The notes below the pieces were generated by a model, which worked only from the letters and a program-made list of their open reading frames with translations, ran no database searches and had not been told where the DNA came from. Shown here in pieces: positions 6,607-14,460 of a stretch of DNA of 14,749 nt. Both the position numbers and the translations under genes were made by a program. The stretch spans positions 1-14,749 of the forward strand of contig CALGCG010000021.1 in assembly GCA_937884485.1 (NCBI GenBank). Reading direction: 5' to 3'. Position 1 is the stretch's first letter. Each line of letters begins with the position of its first letter. The stretch comes from an uncultured Bacteroidales bacterium. Lineage in GTDB: Bacteria > Bacteroidota > Bacteroidia > Bacteroidales > P3.

Positions 6607-8439
6607 TCATTTGCCGTTGATTATCTCGTCGAGTTCGAGCCATCGGAGTTCCTTTTCGTCGAGCATGGAGATGAGTTCGCCGATGCGCGTGGAGGCTTTG
6701 GTTATGGCGTCAGGGTCGGTGAGGGAGCCATCGGAAAGCTGGTGTTCGAGGGTGGTGCGCTCGGCGGTGAGGATGTCTATTTCGGAGGTAAGGGCTTCGT
6801 ATTCTTTCTGCTCCTTGTAGGTAGCTTTGCGTTTTTGGGACTGAGTGGCAGACTGACTGAATGACTGAGTGCTGGCACGGTCGGCAGCCTTCTTTTCGCG
6901 GGCCTCCAGTTGCTGTTCGCGTTCTTTGAGCTGGCGTTCAAGGCGGTATTGTGTGTAGTTGGAATGGTAATCGCGAATTTTGCCGTTACCTTCGAATACG
7001 AATAGATGGTCAACAATGTGGTCCATGAAGGAACGGTCGTGGGAGACGATGATGAGGCACCCCTTGTAGGTCTGCAGGAATTGTTCGAGGATTTGGAGCG
7101 TGTAGATGTCGAGGTCGTTGGTAGGTTCGTCCAGGATGAGGAAGTTGGGGTTGGCCATGAGAACCTGCAACAGATATAGACGTCGTTTCTCACCGCCGCT
7201 GAGGTTGCCGAAGTAGTTGAACTGTGTGGTGCCGTCGAAGCCGAAGTAAGTAAGGAACTGGTGGGCCGACATACTCTTGCCGTTGTCAAGTTCTATCTCC
7301 TCTGCAATGTCTTTCACCAAGTCTATCACTCGTCGGTCGGCCGGAGCACTCATCCCCGCCTGGGTATAGTAGCCGAACTGAATGGTTTGTCCCACAACGA
7401 CACGGCCAGAGGTGGGCTTCAACTTCTCAGTAATGATGTTCAGAAAAGTGCTCTTGCCCACGCCGTTGGGACCGACAATTCCAATCTTCTCCCCCTTCTT
7501 GAACACGTAGGAATAGTCATTGATGATGTTATTGTAGCTAATGTTATAGAGTTCCAGTATCTTGCCGCCGATGCGTTCTGTTTTGACTGTCAGCTGGGGA
7601 CGGGAGTCATCGAAACGGGTATGGGCTTTGGCTTCCAGTTCGTAGAATGCGTCGATGCGCGCCTGAGCTTTGGTGCCACGAGCCTGCGGCATGCGACGCA
7701 TCCACTCCAACTCGGTGCGGTAGAGGCTGCGGGCTTTGGCCACCTCAGCGCGCTCGTTGGCTTCGCGCTCGGCCTTCTTCTCCAGATAGTAGTCATAGTG
7801 GCCGCGATAGTGATAGAGACGGGCGTTGTCAAGCTCGAAGATGTCGTCGCAGACATTGTCGAGGAAGTAGCGGTCGTGGGTCACCATGAGCAGTGCCAGG
7901 CGCTGACGCGAGAGGTAGTTCTCAAGCCATTCTATCATCTCGATGTCAAGGTGGTTGGTAGGCTCGTCAAGGATGAGCAGGTTGCAGTCGTCCATGAGCA
8001 TCCGGCAGAGGGCCACTTTCTTTTGCTCGCCGCCGCTGAGGGTCTCCATGGTGCGGTCCAGAAGGATATCCACTTTCATGCGGCTCAGTATCTCCTCCAT
8101 GCGTTGCTCGAACGTCCATGAGTCTTCCGTTTCAGGACGCTGAACGCTATAAACGAAATCGCGAACAACCTGGTGCGAATATGCCACGGGGCTTTGCGGC
8201 AGGTAGGCCATTTTGATGTCGCCGCGGAAGGTAATCTTGCCGCTGTCCTGCAAGGTGTTGTAGCCCGACTGGCCTGCGGCGGTCATCAGAATGTTCAGCA
8301 GTGTCGACTTGCCGTAGCCGTTGCGGGCAATGAGGGCGCTCTTCTGACCCGCATTGATTCCGAACGAGATGTCCTCGAAGAGGAGCTTGTCGCCGAAGCT
8401 TTTGGTGAGGTTTTCTACAGTTAGCAGCGCGTCAGCCAT
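6607..8439 (-). CDS. ABC-F family ATPase, Uup-like
   Basis: This 610-residue cytoplasmic protein has two ATP-binding cassettes and no membrane domain, typical of the ABC-F translation factors that act on the ribosome. Cassette 1 has Walker A ARNGYGKST (38-46), signature LSGGEQ (134-139), Walker B LLILDEPTNHLD (154-165) and switch His188. Cassette 2 has GPNGVGKST (323-331), LSGGEKRR (413-420), FLILDEPTNDLD (433-444) and SHD (466-468). The linker (about 215-280) is charged and helical. A long charged C-terminal extension (about 500-605) looks like the coiled coil of Uup. The first Walker A begins with Ala rather than Gly, though the Lys and Ser/Thr are intact. It starts inside the 3' end of the acid phosphatase gene (8-nt overlap). 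Confidence 0.93.
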   Translation of the reverse strand: MADALLTVENLTKSFGDKLLFEDISFGINAGQKSALIARNGYGKSTLLNILMTAAGQSGYNTLQDSGKITFRGDIKMAYLPQSPVAYSHQVVRDFVYSVQRPETEDSWTFEQRMEEILSRMKVDILLDRTMETLSGGEQKKVALCRMLMDDCNLLILDEPTNHLDIEMIEWLENYLSRQRLALLMVTHDRYFLDNVCDDIFELDNARLYHYRGHYDYYLEKKAEREANERAEVAKARSLYRTELEWMRRMPQARGTKAQARIDAFYELEAKAHTRFDDSRPQLTVKTERIGGKILELYNISYNNIINDYSYVFKKGEKIGIVGPNGVGKSTFLNIITEKLKPTSGRVVVGQTIQFGYYTQAGMSAPADRRVIDLVKDIAEEIELDNGKSMSAHQFLTYFGFDGTTQFNYFGNLSGGEKRRLYLLQVLMANPNFLILDEPTNDLDIYTLQILEQFLQTYKGCLIIVSHDRSFMDHIVDHLFVFEGNGKIRDYHSNYTQYRLERQLKEREQQLEAREKKAADRASTQSFSQSATQSQKRKATYKEQKEYEALTSEIDILTAERTTLEHQLSDGSLTDPDAITKASTRIGELISMLDEKELRWLELDEIINGK

Positions 8440-9148
8440 TCTTCTTTCTCATTTTTTTGTATTCCTTGCGGGCTTTTTTCATTAGCTTGAGGAAGTGCTT
8501 GTCGGCATGCAGGCGGGCCACGGCAGCGCTGGCGGCCAGACGTCCGGCGTCAACATCGCTCTGCCAGTGGAAACCTGCTATCACGCGGCTCTGGCCGTAC
8601 ATATAGCCTCGGGCCAGGATGGTGTCGGCATGTTCGGGAGCCACCTCGGAGAGCAGCAGGGCGGTGGTCCATCCAAGGATGGTGTGGCCGGAGGGATAGG
8701 AGCCGTTGCGGCTCAGCTCCTCCTCGTCCCACGGGGCGAGGGTGGGCTCGTGGAAGTACATATAGGGGCGGATGCGCATGTAGTGGGCTTTGGCCGTCTC
8801 GCTCACCTTGTCGGCGGTGAAGATGCCAGCGGTGAGCATGCGGTAGATGGCCGGGGTGGCCTCCTTGGAGAGGGTCATACCCATGGCGCCGCCCATGATA
8901 CGGCACATGTAGTCCACGCTCCATTCGGCGTCCTGGGTGGCCAGGGTGCGGCGGGCGCTGTCCTGGCGTTGCTCGAGGCCCCAGCGATACTGTGCCCTGT
9001 CGTACTGGAAGGCGGCACTGGCGGTGTCGGGGGGCGGCGGCAGGAAGCGGCGCATGTTGGGCAGTTCGTGCGAAGGGAATAGCGACTCCTGGCCAATGGC
9101 GGCAACGCTGAGCATCAGGGCGGCAAGGAAGATATAGATACGTTTCAT
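8432..9148 (-). CDS. Exported class A acid phosphatase, PAP2 superfamily
   Basis: This 238-residue protein has an N-terminal signal peptide (1-19, MKRIYIFLAALMLSVAAIG). The three phosphatase motifs are complete: K120-x6-R127-P128, then GSYPSGHT (149-156) and S187-R188-x5-H194-x3-D198. The conserved histidines (H155 in PSGH, H194) act as general acid and nucleophile in this superfamily. GSYPSGHT is typical of non-specific class A acid phosphatases (PhoN/PhoC), which hydrolyse phosphomonoesters in the periplasm. There are no transmembrane helices beyond the signal, so a membrane lipid phosphatase is less likely. The C-terminal tail is very Lys/Arg-rich (224-237). Its ATG overlaps the TGA of the DUF1232 gene (ATGA). 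Confidence 0.92.
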   Translation of the reverse strand: MKRIYIFLAALMLSVAAIGQESLFPSHELPNMRRFLPPPPDTASAAFQYDRAQYRWGLEQRQDSARRTLATQDAEWSVDYMCRIMGGAMGMTLSKEATPAIYRMLTAGIFTADKVSETAKAHYMRIRPYMYFHEPTLAPWDEEELSRNGSYPSGHTILGWTTALLLSEVAPEHADTILARGYMYGQSRVIAGFHWQSDVDAGRLAASAAVARLHADKHFLKLMKKARKEYKKMRKKNG

Positions 9149-9504
9149 TGTTTGAGCAGTTTGTTGGCTTGTTCTTTGGCGCGGGCGTTGATTTCTGGAT
9201 TGAGGTATTTGTTCAGTGTGCGCAGAACCACCATGAGGGCCGTCAGGTCGTCGGTGAAGCCCAGGGCGGGGATGAAGTCCGGCACAATGTCAGTGGGCAG
9301 AATCAGGTAGCCCAAAGCGCCAACAATAAGCGTCTTGGCCTTCATGGGCACATCCTTCGCCTGCAGCAGGAAGTAGAGCTGCAGGGCAGGGTAGAGCACC
9401 TTCGAGCCCACCTTCGACGCCACATGCTTTAGCTTCTTCCAGAAGGTATCTTCGTTGTAGTGCCGCTCATACTGCGGCGCTGTGTCCAAACTGAATTTAT
9501 CCAT
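9145..9504 (-). CDS. DUF1232 (YkvA-like) small membrane protein
   Basis: This 119-residue protein has a clear DUF1232 core at about 55-92: LGYLILPTDIVPDFIPALG, then FTDDLTAL. These hydrophobic stretches with conserved Pro and Asp residues define the family. The flanks are charged (ERHYNEDTFWKKLKH before, ARAKEQANKLLKQ after). The molecular role of the family is unknown; YkvA-like proteins are small and probably membrane-associated. The start lies within the last codons of the Sel1 gene (8-nt overlap), and the stop codon overlaps the acid phosphatase start by 4 nt. Confidence 0.92.
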   Translation of the reverse strand: MDKFSLDTAPQYERHYNEDTFWKKLKHVASKVGSKVLYPALQLYFLLQAKDVPMKAKTLIVGALGYLILPTDIVPDFIPALGFTDDLTALMVVLRTLNKYLNPEINARAKEQANKLLKQ

Positions 9505-10369
9505 TTTTTAATTGCTGTTTGATACGTTCAATGTCCTCTTCGATTCCCATTTTGCCCCATCGCTGGGCCTTGCGGTACCAAAGCAGGGCTTTGCGGAGGT
9601 CTATGGGTACACCCTCACCGCTCTCATAGCATACGCCTAGGTTGTTGGCTGCTTCCTCGTTCATGTGGCGTGCCGCCCGGCGGTAGTAGACAAGGGCCTT
9701 GTCGTAGTCGATGGCTGTGCCGCGCCCGAGCGAGTAGCATACACCAAGGTTGTTTTCGGCATCGTGGTCGCGCTGCTTGGCTGACAGCTGCAACCAGTAG
9801 AACTCCTTATCATAGTCCTGTTCCACATAGTCGCCGTTTAAATACAATAGGGAGAGATTGTATTGCGCTATTCTCTGGCCAGCCTCGGCGGCTTGCATCA
9901 GGAGCCGATAACCCAACGGACGGTTACGGCGAATGCCGTCGCCGTAAAAATATATTTCGCCTAGATGCGCCATCGCCAGAGTGTCTCCCTTGCGCACGGC
10001 CTTGCGGAAAAGGGTTATTCCATGCGCTTTGTCTTGCTCGACACCGATTCCCAAGAAAAGACGCCGACCGAGGTTGGTCATAGCCCAGTCGTTGCCATGG
10101 GCTGCTGCGCGGCGCCACCAGTACAGACACTGCTCATTGTCCTCCTCCACACCCACGCCGTCGTCGTAGCAGAGACCGAGGTTAAACTCGGCGATATTAT
10201 TCCCATGCTCTGCTGCAATACGATAGAGTTCCACAGCCTTTTGCAAGTCGCGGTCGCTACGCCGACGAGCATATTCATAGTGGTAGCCGAGGGCGTTGAT
10301 GTCGTCGGTCTGGCGCAGCGTAAGTCGTTTGCCACTGCGTGCGAGTGCTATGGCTTCTTCGTAGGTCAA
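9497..10369 (-). CDS. Sel1-repeat protein
   Basis: This 290-residue protein consists almost wholly of 36-residue Sel1-like helical repeats, with clear units starting near 60, 96, 132, 168, 204 and 240 and a degenerate one at about 24. Typical phrases are AEFNLGLCYDDGVGVEED (60-77) and AANNLGVCYESGEGVPID (240-257). Such proteins are scaffolds for protein-protein contacts. There is no signal peptide, so it is likely cytoplasmic. The best start is a TTG (10369-10367): an in-frame TAA lies two codons upstream and the first in-frame ATG is at residue 97, inside the repeats. That TTG lies within heptamer tract 3. The gene starts 17 nt after the stop codon of the Nfn-like gene. Confidence 0.9.
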   Translation of the reverse strand: MTYEEAIALARSGKRLTLRQTDDINALGYHYEYARRRSDRDLQKAVELYRIAAEHGNNIAEFNLGLCYDDGVGVEEDNEQCLYWWRRAAAHGNDWAMTNLGRRLFLGIGVEQDKAHGITLFRKAVRKGDTLAMAHLGEIYFYGDGIRRNRPLGYRLLMQAAEAGQRIAQYNLSLLYLNGDYVEQDYDKEFYWLQLSAKQRDHDAENNLGVCYSLGRGTAIDYDKALVYYRRAARHMNEEAANNLGVCYESGEGVPIDLRKALLWYRKAQRWGKMGIEEDIERIKQQLKNG

Positions 10370-10395
10370 CTCTTAACTCATAACTCTTAACTCCC
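10368..10395. repeat. Heptamer tract 3 (nfn-like stop / Sel1 start)
   Basis: Four tandem 7-nt units on the + strand, AACTCTT, AACTCAT, AACTCTT and AACTCCC, fill the 17-nt gap between the two genes. They also supply the TAA stop of the upstream gene (10387-10389) and overlap the TTG start of the Sel1 gene. They are the reverse complement of the tract-1 family. Confidence 0.75.
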
Positions 10396-12648
10396 CAGCG
10401 CCTCCATAATGGCTTTGGCGGCCTTGCGTCCGGCGCCCATGGCCAGGATCACCGTGGCGGCACCGCTGACGGCATCGCCACCGGCGAAGATGTACTTGCG
10501 GCTCGTCTGGCCGTTCTCGTCGGCCTTGATGCCGCCCCAGGGTTCGCATTCCAAGCCCGGCGTGGTGGTACGGATGAGGGGGTTGGGGCTCGTGCCGAGG
10601 GCGGCCACGATGGTGTCGGCCTCCAGGTCGAACTCGCTGCCCTCTATCTGCTTGAACGAGCGGCGCCCCTTGGCATCCGCCTCGCCCATCTCCATCTTGG
10701 CGCAGCGCAGGGCGCGCACCGTGCCGTCCTCGTTGCCGAGGATTTCCACCGGGGCCGTCTGGAACATGAACTGCACACCCTCCTCCATGGCGTGGTGCAC
10801 CTCCTCGCGGCGGGCGGGCATATCCTGCTGGCCACGGCGGTAGACCACCGTCACCTCGCTGCCCAGACGCAGCGCCGTGCGGGCAGCATCCATGGCCACA
10901 TTGCCGCCACCGACGACGATAACCTTCTTGCCCAGGTAGATGGGGGTGTCGTATTTCTCGTCGTAGCCGTGCATCAGGTTGGTGCGCGTCAGCAGCTCGT
11001 TGGCGCTGACAACGCCGATGAGGGTCTCGCCCTTCACGCCCATAAACTTCGGCAGTCCGGCGCCGGAGGCTATGTACACGGCGTCGTACTCCATCTCGCT
11101 GAAGAGCTGGTCGATGGTGATGCTCTTGCCGATGATGACGTTGGTGCGTATCTCCACGCCCAGACGGCGCAGGTTCTCAATCTCCGGCTCCACCACCTTC
11201 TGTTTCGGCAGGCGGAACTCGGGGATGCCGTAGACCAGTACGCCGCCGGCATGGTGCAGCGCCTCGAAGACCGTCACCTGGTAGCCATGCTTGGCCAAGT
11301 CGCCGGCACAGGTCAGTCCGCTGGGACCGCTGCCCACCACCGCCACCTTGCGGCCCGCGGGGTAGCACTGGCTCTGCGGCTTGGACTGCGCACGGTGGTT
11401 GTCGGCCACGAAGCGTTCCAAGGCGCCGATGGCGATAGGCTCGTTCTTCACACCCATCACGCAACTGCCCTCGCACTGCGTCTCCTGCGGACACACACGT
11501 CCGCACACCGCCGGCAGGGCCGAGTCCATGCTGATGGTGACGTATGCCTGGTTGAAGTTTTCTTCCTTGATATTCTGTATGAAACGCGGAATGTTGATGC
11601 CCACGGGGCAGGCCTCCACGCAGCGCGGCTTCTTGCATTGCAGGCAGCGGTTGGCCTCCGTGATGGCCTGGCGCTCGGTGAGGCCGAAGCTGACCTCGTC
11701 GAAGTTCTTGGCGCGCACCTTGGGGTCCTGCTCGGCAGGCTTGGCGCGACGGCTTCCAGCCGGCTTATTCAGTGCCTCTTCCACGGCAGGCGCCAGGTTG
11801 CACGAGTGGCCGCTCTCCGAGGTGGCTATGCGGTAGCGGCGGGCATCAGGGGTCTTCAGCTTGCGCGCCGCCTCATCGAAGTCCACCAGGTGGCCGTCGA
11901 ACTCCGGGCCGTCCACGCAGCAGAACTTCACCTCGTCGCCGACCCTCACGCGGCAGGCTCCGCACATACCCGTGCCGTCCACCATCATGCAGTTGAGGCT
12001 GACGATGGTCGGCAGGTTGTACTTCTTGGTCGTGAGGCTGACGAACTTCATCATCGGCAGCGGCCCGATGGCCACGCAGTGGCTGTATTCCACGCCCTTG
12101 GTGCACAGCTCGTCCACCTTGGCGGTGACCAGACCTTGCTCACCGTAGGAGCCGTCGTCGGTCATGATGTGCAGGTTGTGACACACCGCGCGCAGCTCGT
12201 CCTCGTAGAACAGCAGGTCCTTCGAGCGGGCGCCGATGATGACGTCGGTGGGAATGCCCTGACGGAAAGCCCACTTCACCTGCGGGAACACCGGTGCAAT
12301 GCCCACACCGCCAGCCACGAAGAGCAGCCGCTTGAGCTCGCCTTTTTCATGTTTCTCAATCAACTCGCTGGGCCGTCCCAGGGGTCCCACGATGGTGTAG
12401 AGGTCGTCGCCTTCCTGCATCGCGGCCAACTGGCGAGTAGTTTCGCCAACCACCTGGAAGACGATGACTATCGACTGCCGTTGATAAACTATATCGCTGA
12501 TGGTAAGCGGAATGCGCTCTCCCTTCTCGTTGGGAATGACAATAACGAATTGTCCCGGCTTGCCGCTGAGCGATATCCACGGCGCGTGGATTTCCATGCG
12601 GTATATCTCGTGGCTGTTGAGCAGCCGCTTGCTGATAATCTCGTACAC
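10387..12648 (-). CDS. Fused NfnA-NfnB type oxidoreductase (FNR-like + GltD-like)
   Basis: This 753-residue fusion joins two flavoproteins. Residues 1-270 are a ferredoxin-NADP reductase/DHOD-beta-like module with RIPLTISD (45-52), GGVGIAPVFPQ (113-123) and a [2Fe-2S] site: C229, C232 and C244, with D224 as possible fourth ligand. Residues 310-753 resemble the glutamate synthase small subunit. They carry two [4Fe-4S] Cys sets (C335, C338, C343, C347 and C382, C386, C392, C396), an FAD site (VVGSGPSGLTCAGDLAKHG, 437-455) and an NADP site (VIVVGGGNVAMDAARTALR, 576-594). The closing segment is FAGGDAVSGAATVILAMGAG (721-740). Such proteins are NADH-dependent ferredoxin:NADP+ oxidoreductases or sulfide dehydrogenases, and are often annotated as glutamate synthase. 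No GltB-like large subunit lies nearby. The start is a GTG after A6. The two halves are usually separate genes in clostridia and Thermotoga. Confidence 0.92.
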   Translation of the reverse strand: MYEIISKRLLNSHEIYRMEIHAPWISLSGKPGQFVIVIPNEKGERIPLTISDIVYQRQSIVIVFQVVGETTRQLAAMQEGDDLYTIVGPLGRPSELIEKHEKGELKRLLFVAGGVGIAPVFPQVKWAFRQGIPTDVIIGARSKDLLFYEDELRAVCHNLHIMTDDGSYGEQGLVTAKVDELCTKGVEYSHCVAIGPLPMMKFVSLTTKKYNLPTIVSLNCMMVDGTGMCGACRVRVGDEVKFCCVDGPEFDGHLVDFDEAARKLKTPDARRYRIATSESGHSCNLAPAVEEALNKPAGSRRAKPAEQDPKVRAKNFDEVSFGLTERQAITEANRCLQCKKPRCVEACPVGINIPRFIQNIKEENFNQAYVTISMDSALPAVCGRVCPQETQCEGSCVMGVKNEPIAIGALERFVADNHRAQSKPQSQCYPAGRKVAVVGSGPSGLTCAGDLAKHGYQVTVFEALHHAGGVLVYGIPEFRLPKQKVVEPEIENLRRLGVEIRTNVIIGKSITIDQLFSEMEYDAVYIASGAGLPKFMGVKGETLIGVVSANELLTRTNLMHGYDEKYDTPIYLGKKVIVVGGGNVAMDAARTALRLGSEVTVVYRRGQQDMPARREEVHHAMEEGVQFMFQTAPVEILGNEDGTVRALRCAKMEMGEADAKGRRSFKQIEGSEFDLEADTIVAALGTSPNPLIRTTTPGLECEPWGGIKADENGQTSRKYIFAGGDAVSGAATVILAMGAGRKAAKAIMEALGS

Positions 12649-12654
12649 TTTTTT

Positions 12655-12689
12655 AAAGTTTAAAGTTGAAAGTTGAAAATTGAAATTAA
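12655..12689. repeat. Heptamer tract 4, left arm of an inverted pair
   Basis: Tandem units AAAGTTT, AAAGTTG, AAAGTTG, AAAATTG and AAATTAA lie between the four-helix-bundle gene and the GTG start of the Nfn-like gene, ending 6 nt before that start. Bases 12663-12685 are the exact reverse complement of 13090-13112 (23 nt). Confidence 0.8.
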
Positions 12690-12702
12690 TGTTTGCGGTT
12701 GG

Positions 12703-13065
12703 TTACTCAATATTGTTGTTCTTCTTGGTTGTTTTGATTATTGAGGTAAGTAGGGCGATGATCTCTTTCAGGTCTTTATTCATGGAGTTGTATTCGTCCG
12801 GTGTAATTGTTTCGGAAAGCGACATTACTTCCAGCCAATACTGTGTTTCATCAGCTTCTTTCAGTGCAATGTTCAATTTGTGTACAAAGTCGCTTGGGCT
12901 CTGTGCGTTTTTGCTTTCACGTATATTTGCCCCTACGCTTGTACCGCTGCGTAGAATCTGTTTGCTCATCACAAATTCTTTCTTCTCGTTGCAAAGATAA
13001 TTGTAGAATTTTACAGTTCTAACAGCGAAAAGCAGGCTTTTGTTATGGAGGTTGTTGTCGCTCAT
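12703..13065 (-). CDS. Four-helix-bundle protein of the S23 / 23S rRNA intervening-sequence (IVP) family
   Basis: This 120-residue protein, read from the ATG at 13065, matches the four-helix-bundle family first found in 23S rRNA intervening sequences. The signature is QILRSGTSVGANIRESKNAQ, then a helix containing KLNIALKEADETQYWLE. The upstream in-frame TTG (13095) would add ten residues encoded partly by heptamer tract 5, so the ATG is preferred. No rRNA is present here. The gene sits between a dipeptidase and an oxidoreductase gene, flanked by inverted heptamer tracts. It is visibly more AT-rich than its GC-rich neighbours, which suggests later insertion. The molecular role of the family is not settled; related proteins (Avd) act as accessory RNA-binding factors in diversity-generating retroelements. 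Confidence 0.92.
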   Translation of the reverse strand: MSDNNLHNKSLLFAVRTVKFYNYLCNEKKEFVMSKQILRSGTSVGANIRESKNAQSPSDFVHKLNIALKEADETQYWLEVMSLSETITPDEYNSMNKDLKEIIALLTSIIKTTKKNNNIE

Positions 13066-13082
13066 ATTGGAAGTCTTGAAAA

Positions 13083-13112
13083 TTTCAACTTTCAATTTTC
13101 AACTTTCAACTT
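13083..13112. repeat. Heptamer tract 5, right arm of the inverted pair
   Basis: Units TTTCAAC, TTTCAAT, TTTCAAC and TTTCAAC, plus TT, run through the 3' end of the dipeptidase gene. On the - strand the tract encodes that protein's last residues (VES) and its TGA stop codon (13101-13099). Bases 13090-13112 pair perfectly with 12663-12685. Confidence 0.8.
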
Positions 13113-14460
13113 GACAGAAGTACTTGTAGAACAGCGGGATGGTCTCTATGCCCTTGAAGAACTGCTCCAGCGGGTAGTTCTCGTTGGGGGCGTGGATGTC
13201 GTCGCTGGCCAGGCCGAAGCCCATCAGGATGCTCTTCAGGCCCAGAATCTTCTCGAATCCGGCCACGATGGGGATCGATCCGCCGCTGCGCGTGGGGATG
13301 GGGCGCTTGCCGTAGGTCTCCGTCATTGCCTTCTCGGCGGCCTTGTAGGCCTTCAGCTCCAGCGGGGCCACATAGGCGGCGCCGCCGTGGCAGGGGGTCA
13401 CCTTGACGGTGACGTAGTCCGGAGCCACGCTCTCGAAGTACTGCTGGAACATCTTGCTGATTTTCTCAAAGTCCTGGTTGGCGACCAGACGGGTGCTGAT
13501 TTTGGCATAGGCCTTGCTGGGGAGGACGGTCTTGGTGCCCTCGCCGGTGTGGCCGCCCCAGATGCCGCAGACATCCAGGCAGGGACGTATGCCCGTGCGC
13601 TCCTTCGTCGAGAAGCCCTTCTCGCCCTTGAGGGCGCGGACGCCGAGCTCGCGCTTGTAAGCCTCCTCGTCGAAGGGGGCCTGGGCCATGAGGGCGCGCT
13701 CCTCGTCGCTGAGCACCAGCACGTCGTCGTAGAAGCCGGGGATGGTGATGTGGCCGTTCTCGTCGTGCAGGTCGGCAATCATCTTGCAGAGCACATTGAT
13801 GGGGTTGGCCACGGCTCCGCCGAAGATGCCGCTGTGCAGGTCGTGGTTGGCGCCGGTGACCTCCACCTCCCAATAGCAGAGGCCGCGCAGGCCGCTGGTG
13901 ATGCTCGGCACGTCGGGGGCGATCATCGAGGTGTCGGAGACCAGGATGATGTCGGCCTTCAGCAGCTCCTTGTTCTTCTCGCAGAAACCGTAGAGCGAGC
14001 CGCTGCCGATTTCCTCCTCGCCCTCCAGCATGAACTTCACGTTGCAGGGCAGGTTGCCGGTGCGCACCATGTACTCGAAGGCTTTGGCGTGCATGAAGCT
14101 CTGGCCCTTGTCGTCGTCGGCGCCGCGGGCCCAGATCTTGCCGTCCTTCACCACGGGCTCGAAGGGCTCGGTGCGCCACAGCTCGAGCGGAGCCACGGGC
14201 ATCACGTCATAGTGGCCGTACACCAGCACGGTGGGCTTCTTGGGGTCGATGGTCTTCTCGCCGTAGACGACGGGGTTGCCCTCGGTGGGCATCACCTCGG
14301 CGCGGTCGGCGCCGGCCGCCAGCAGCAGCTCTTTCCAACGCTCGGCGCAGCGCACCATGTCGGGTTTGTGCTCCTGCTCGCTGCTGATGGAGGGAATACG
14401 GATCAGGCTGAAAAGCTCCTCGAGGAAGCGGTCTTTGTTCTGTTCGATGTATTGTTTCAT
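13099..14460 (-). CDS. M20-family metallodipeptidase
   Basis: This 453-residue cytoplasmic dipeptidase has two bound metal ions. Metal and catalytic residues are visible: H83 in YGHYDVMP, bridging D116 in GADDDKG, E149/E150 in EGEEEIGS, D176 in VSDTS and H423 in DDIHAPNE. The lid/dimerisation domain occupies about 190-310 and includes VTGANHDLHSGIFGG (201-215). This matches the CNDP/DapE-like dipeptidase branch. The ATG at 14460 (MKQYIEQNKDRF) is where the family begins. An in-frame ORF continues upstream to 14664, but it crosses a promoter element and a GC palindrome and encodes no family sequence. The last residues and the stop codon are encoded by heptamer tract 5, so the native C-terminus may have been changed. 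It is probably the first gene of the - strand run. Confidence 0.93.
   Translation of the reverse strand: MKQYIEQNKDRFLEELFSLIRIPSISSEQEHKPDMVRCAERWKELLLAAGADRAEVMPTEGNPVVYGEKTIDPKKPTVLVYGHYDVMPVAPLELWRTEPFEPVVKDGKIWARGADDDKGQSFMHAKAFEYMVRTGNLPCNVKFMLEGEEEIGSGSLYGFCEKNKELLKADIILVSDTSMIAPDVPSITSGLRGLCYWEVEVTGANHDLHSGIFGGAVANPINVLCKMIADLHDENGHITIPGFYDDVLVLSDEERALMAQAPFDEEAYKRELGVRALKGEKGFSTKERTGIRPCLDVCGIWGGHTGEGTKTVLPSKAYAKISTRLVANQDFEKISKMFQQYFESVAPDYVTVKVTPCHGGAAYVAPLELKAYKAAEKAMTETYGKRPIPTRSGGSIPIVAGFEKILGLKSILMGFGLASDDIHAPNENYPLEQFFKGIETIPLFYKYFCQVES

Noticed and set aside
10792..12663. 623-codon open frame antisense to the Nfn-like gene
   Set aside because: Same artefact: His/Ala/Leu/Gly-rich, no motif, and fully opposite a gene with complete cofactor sites.
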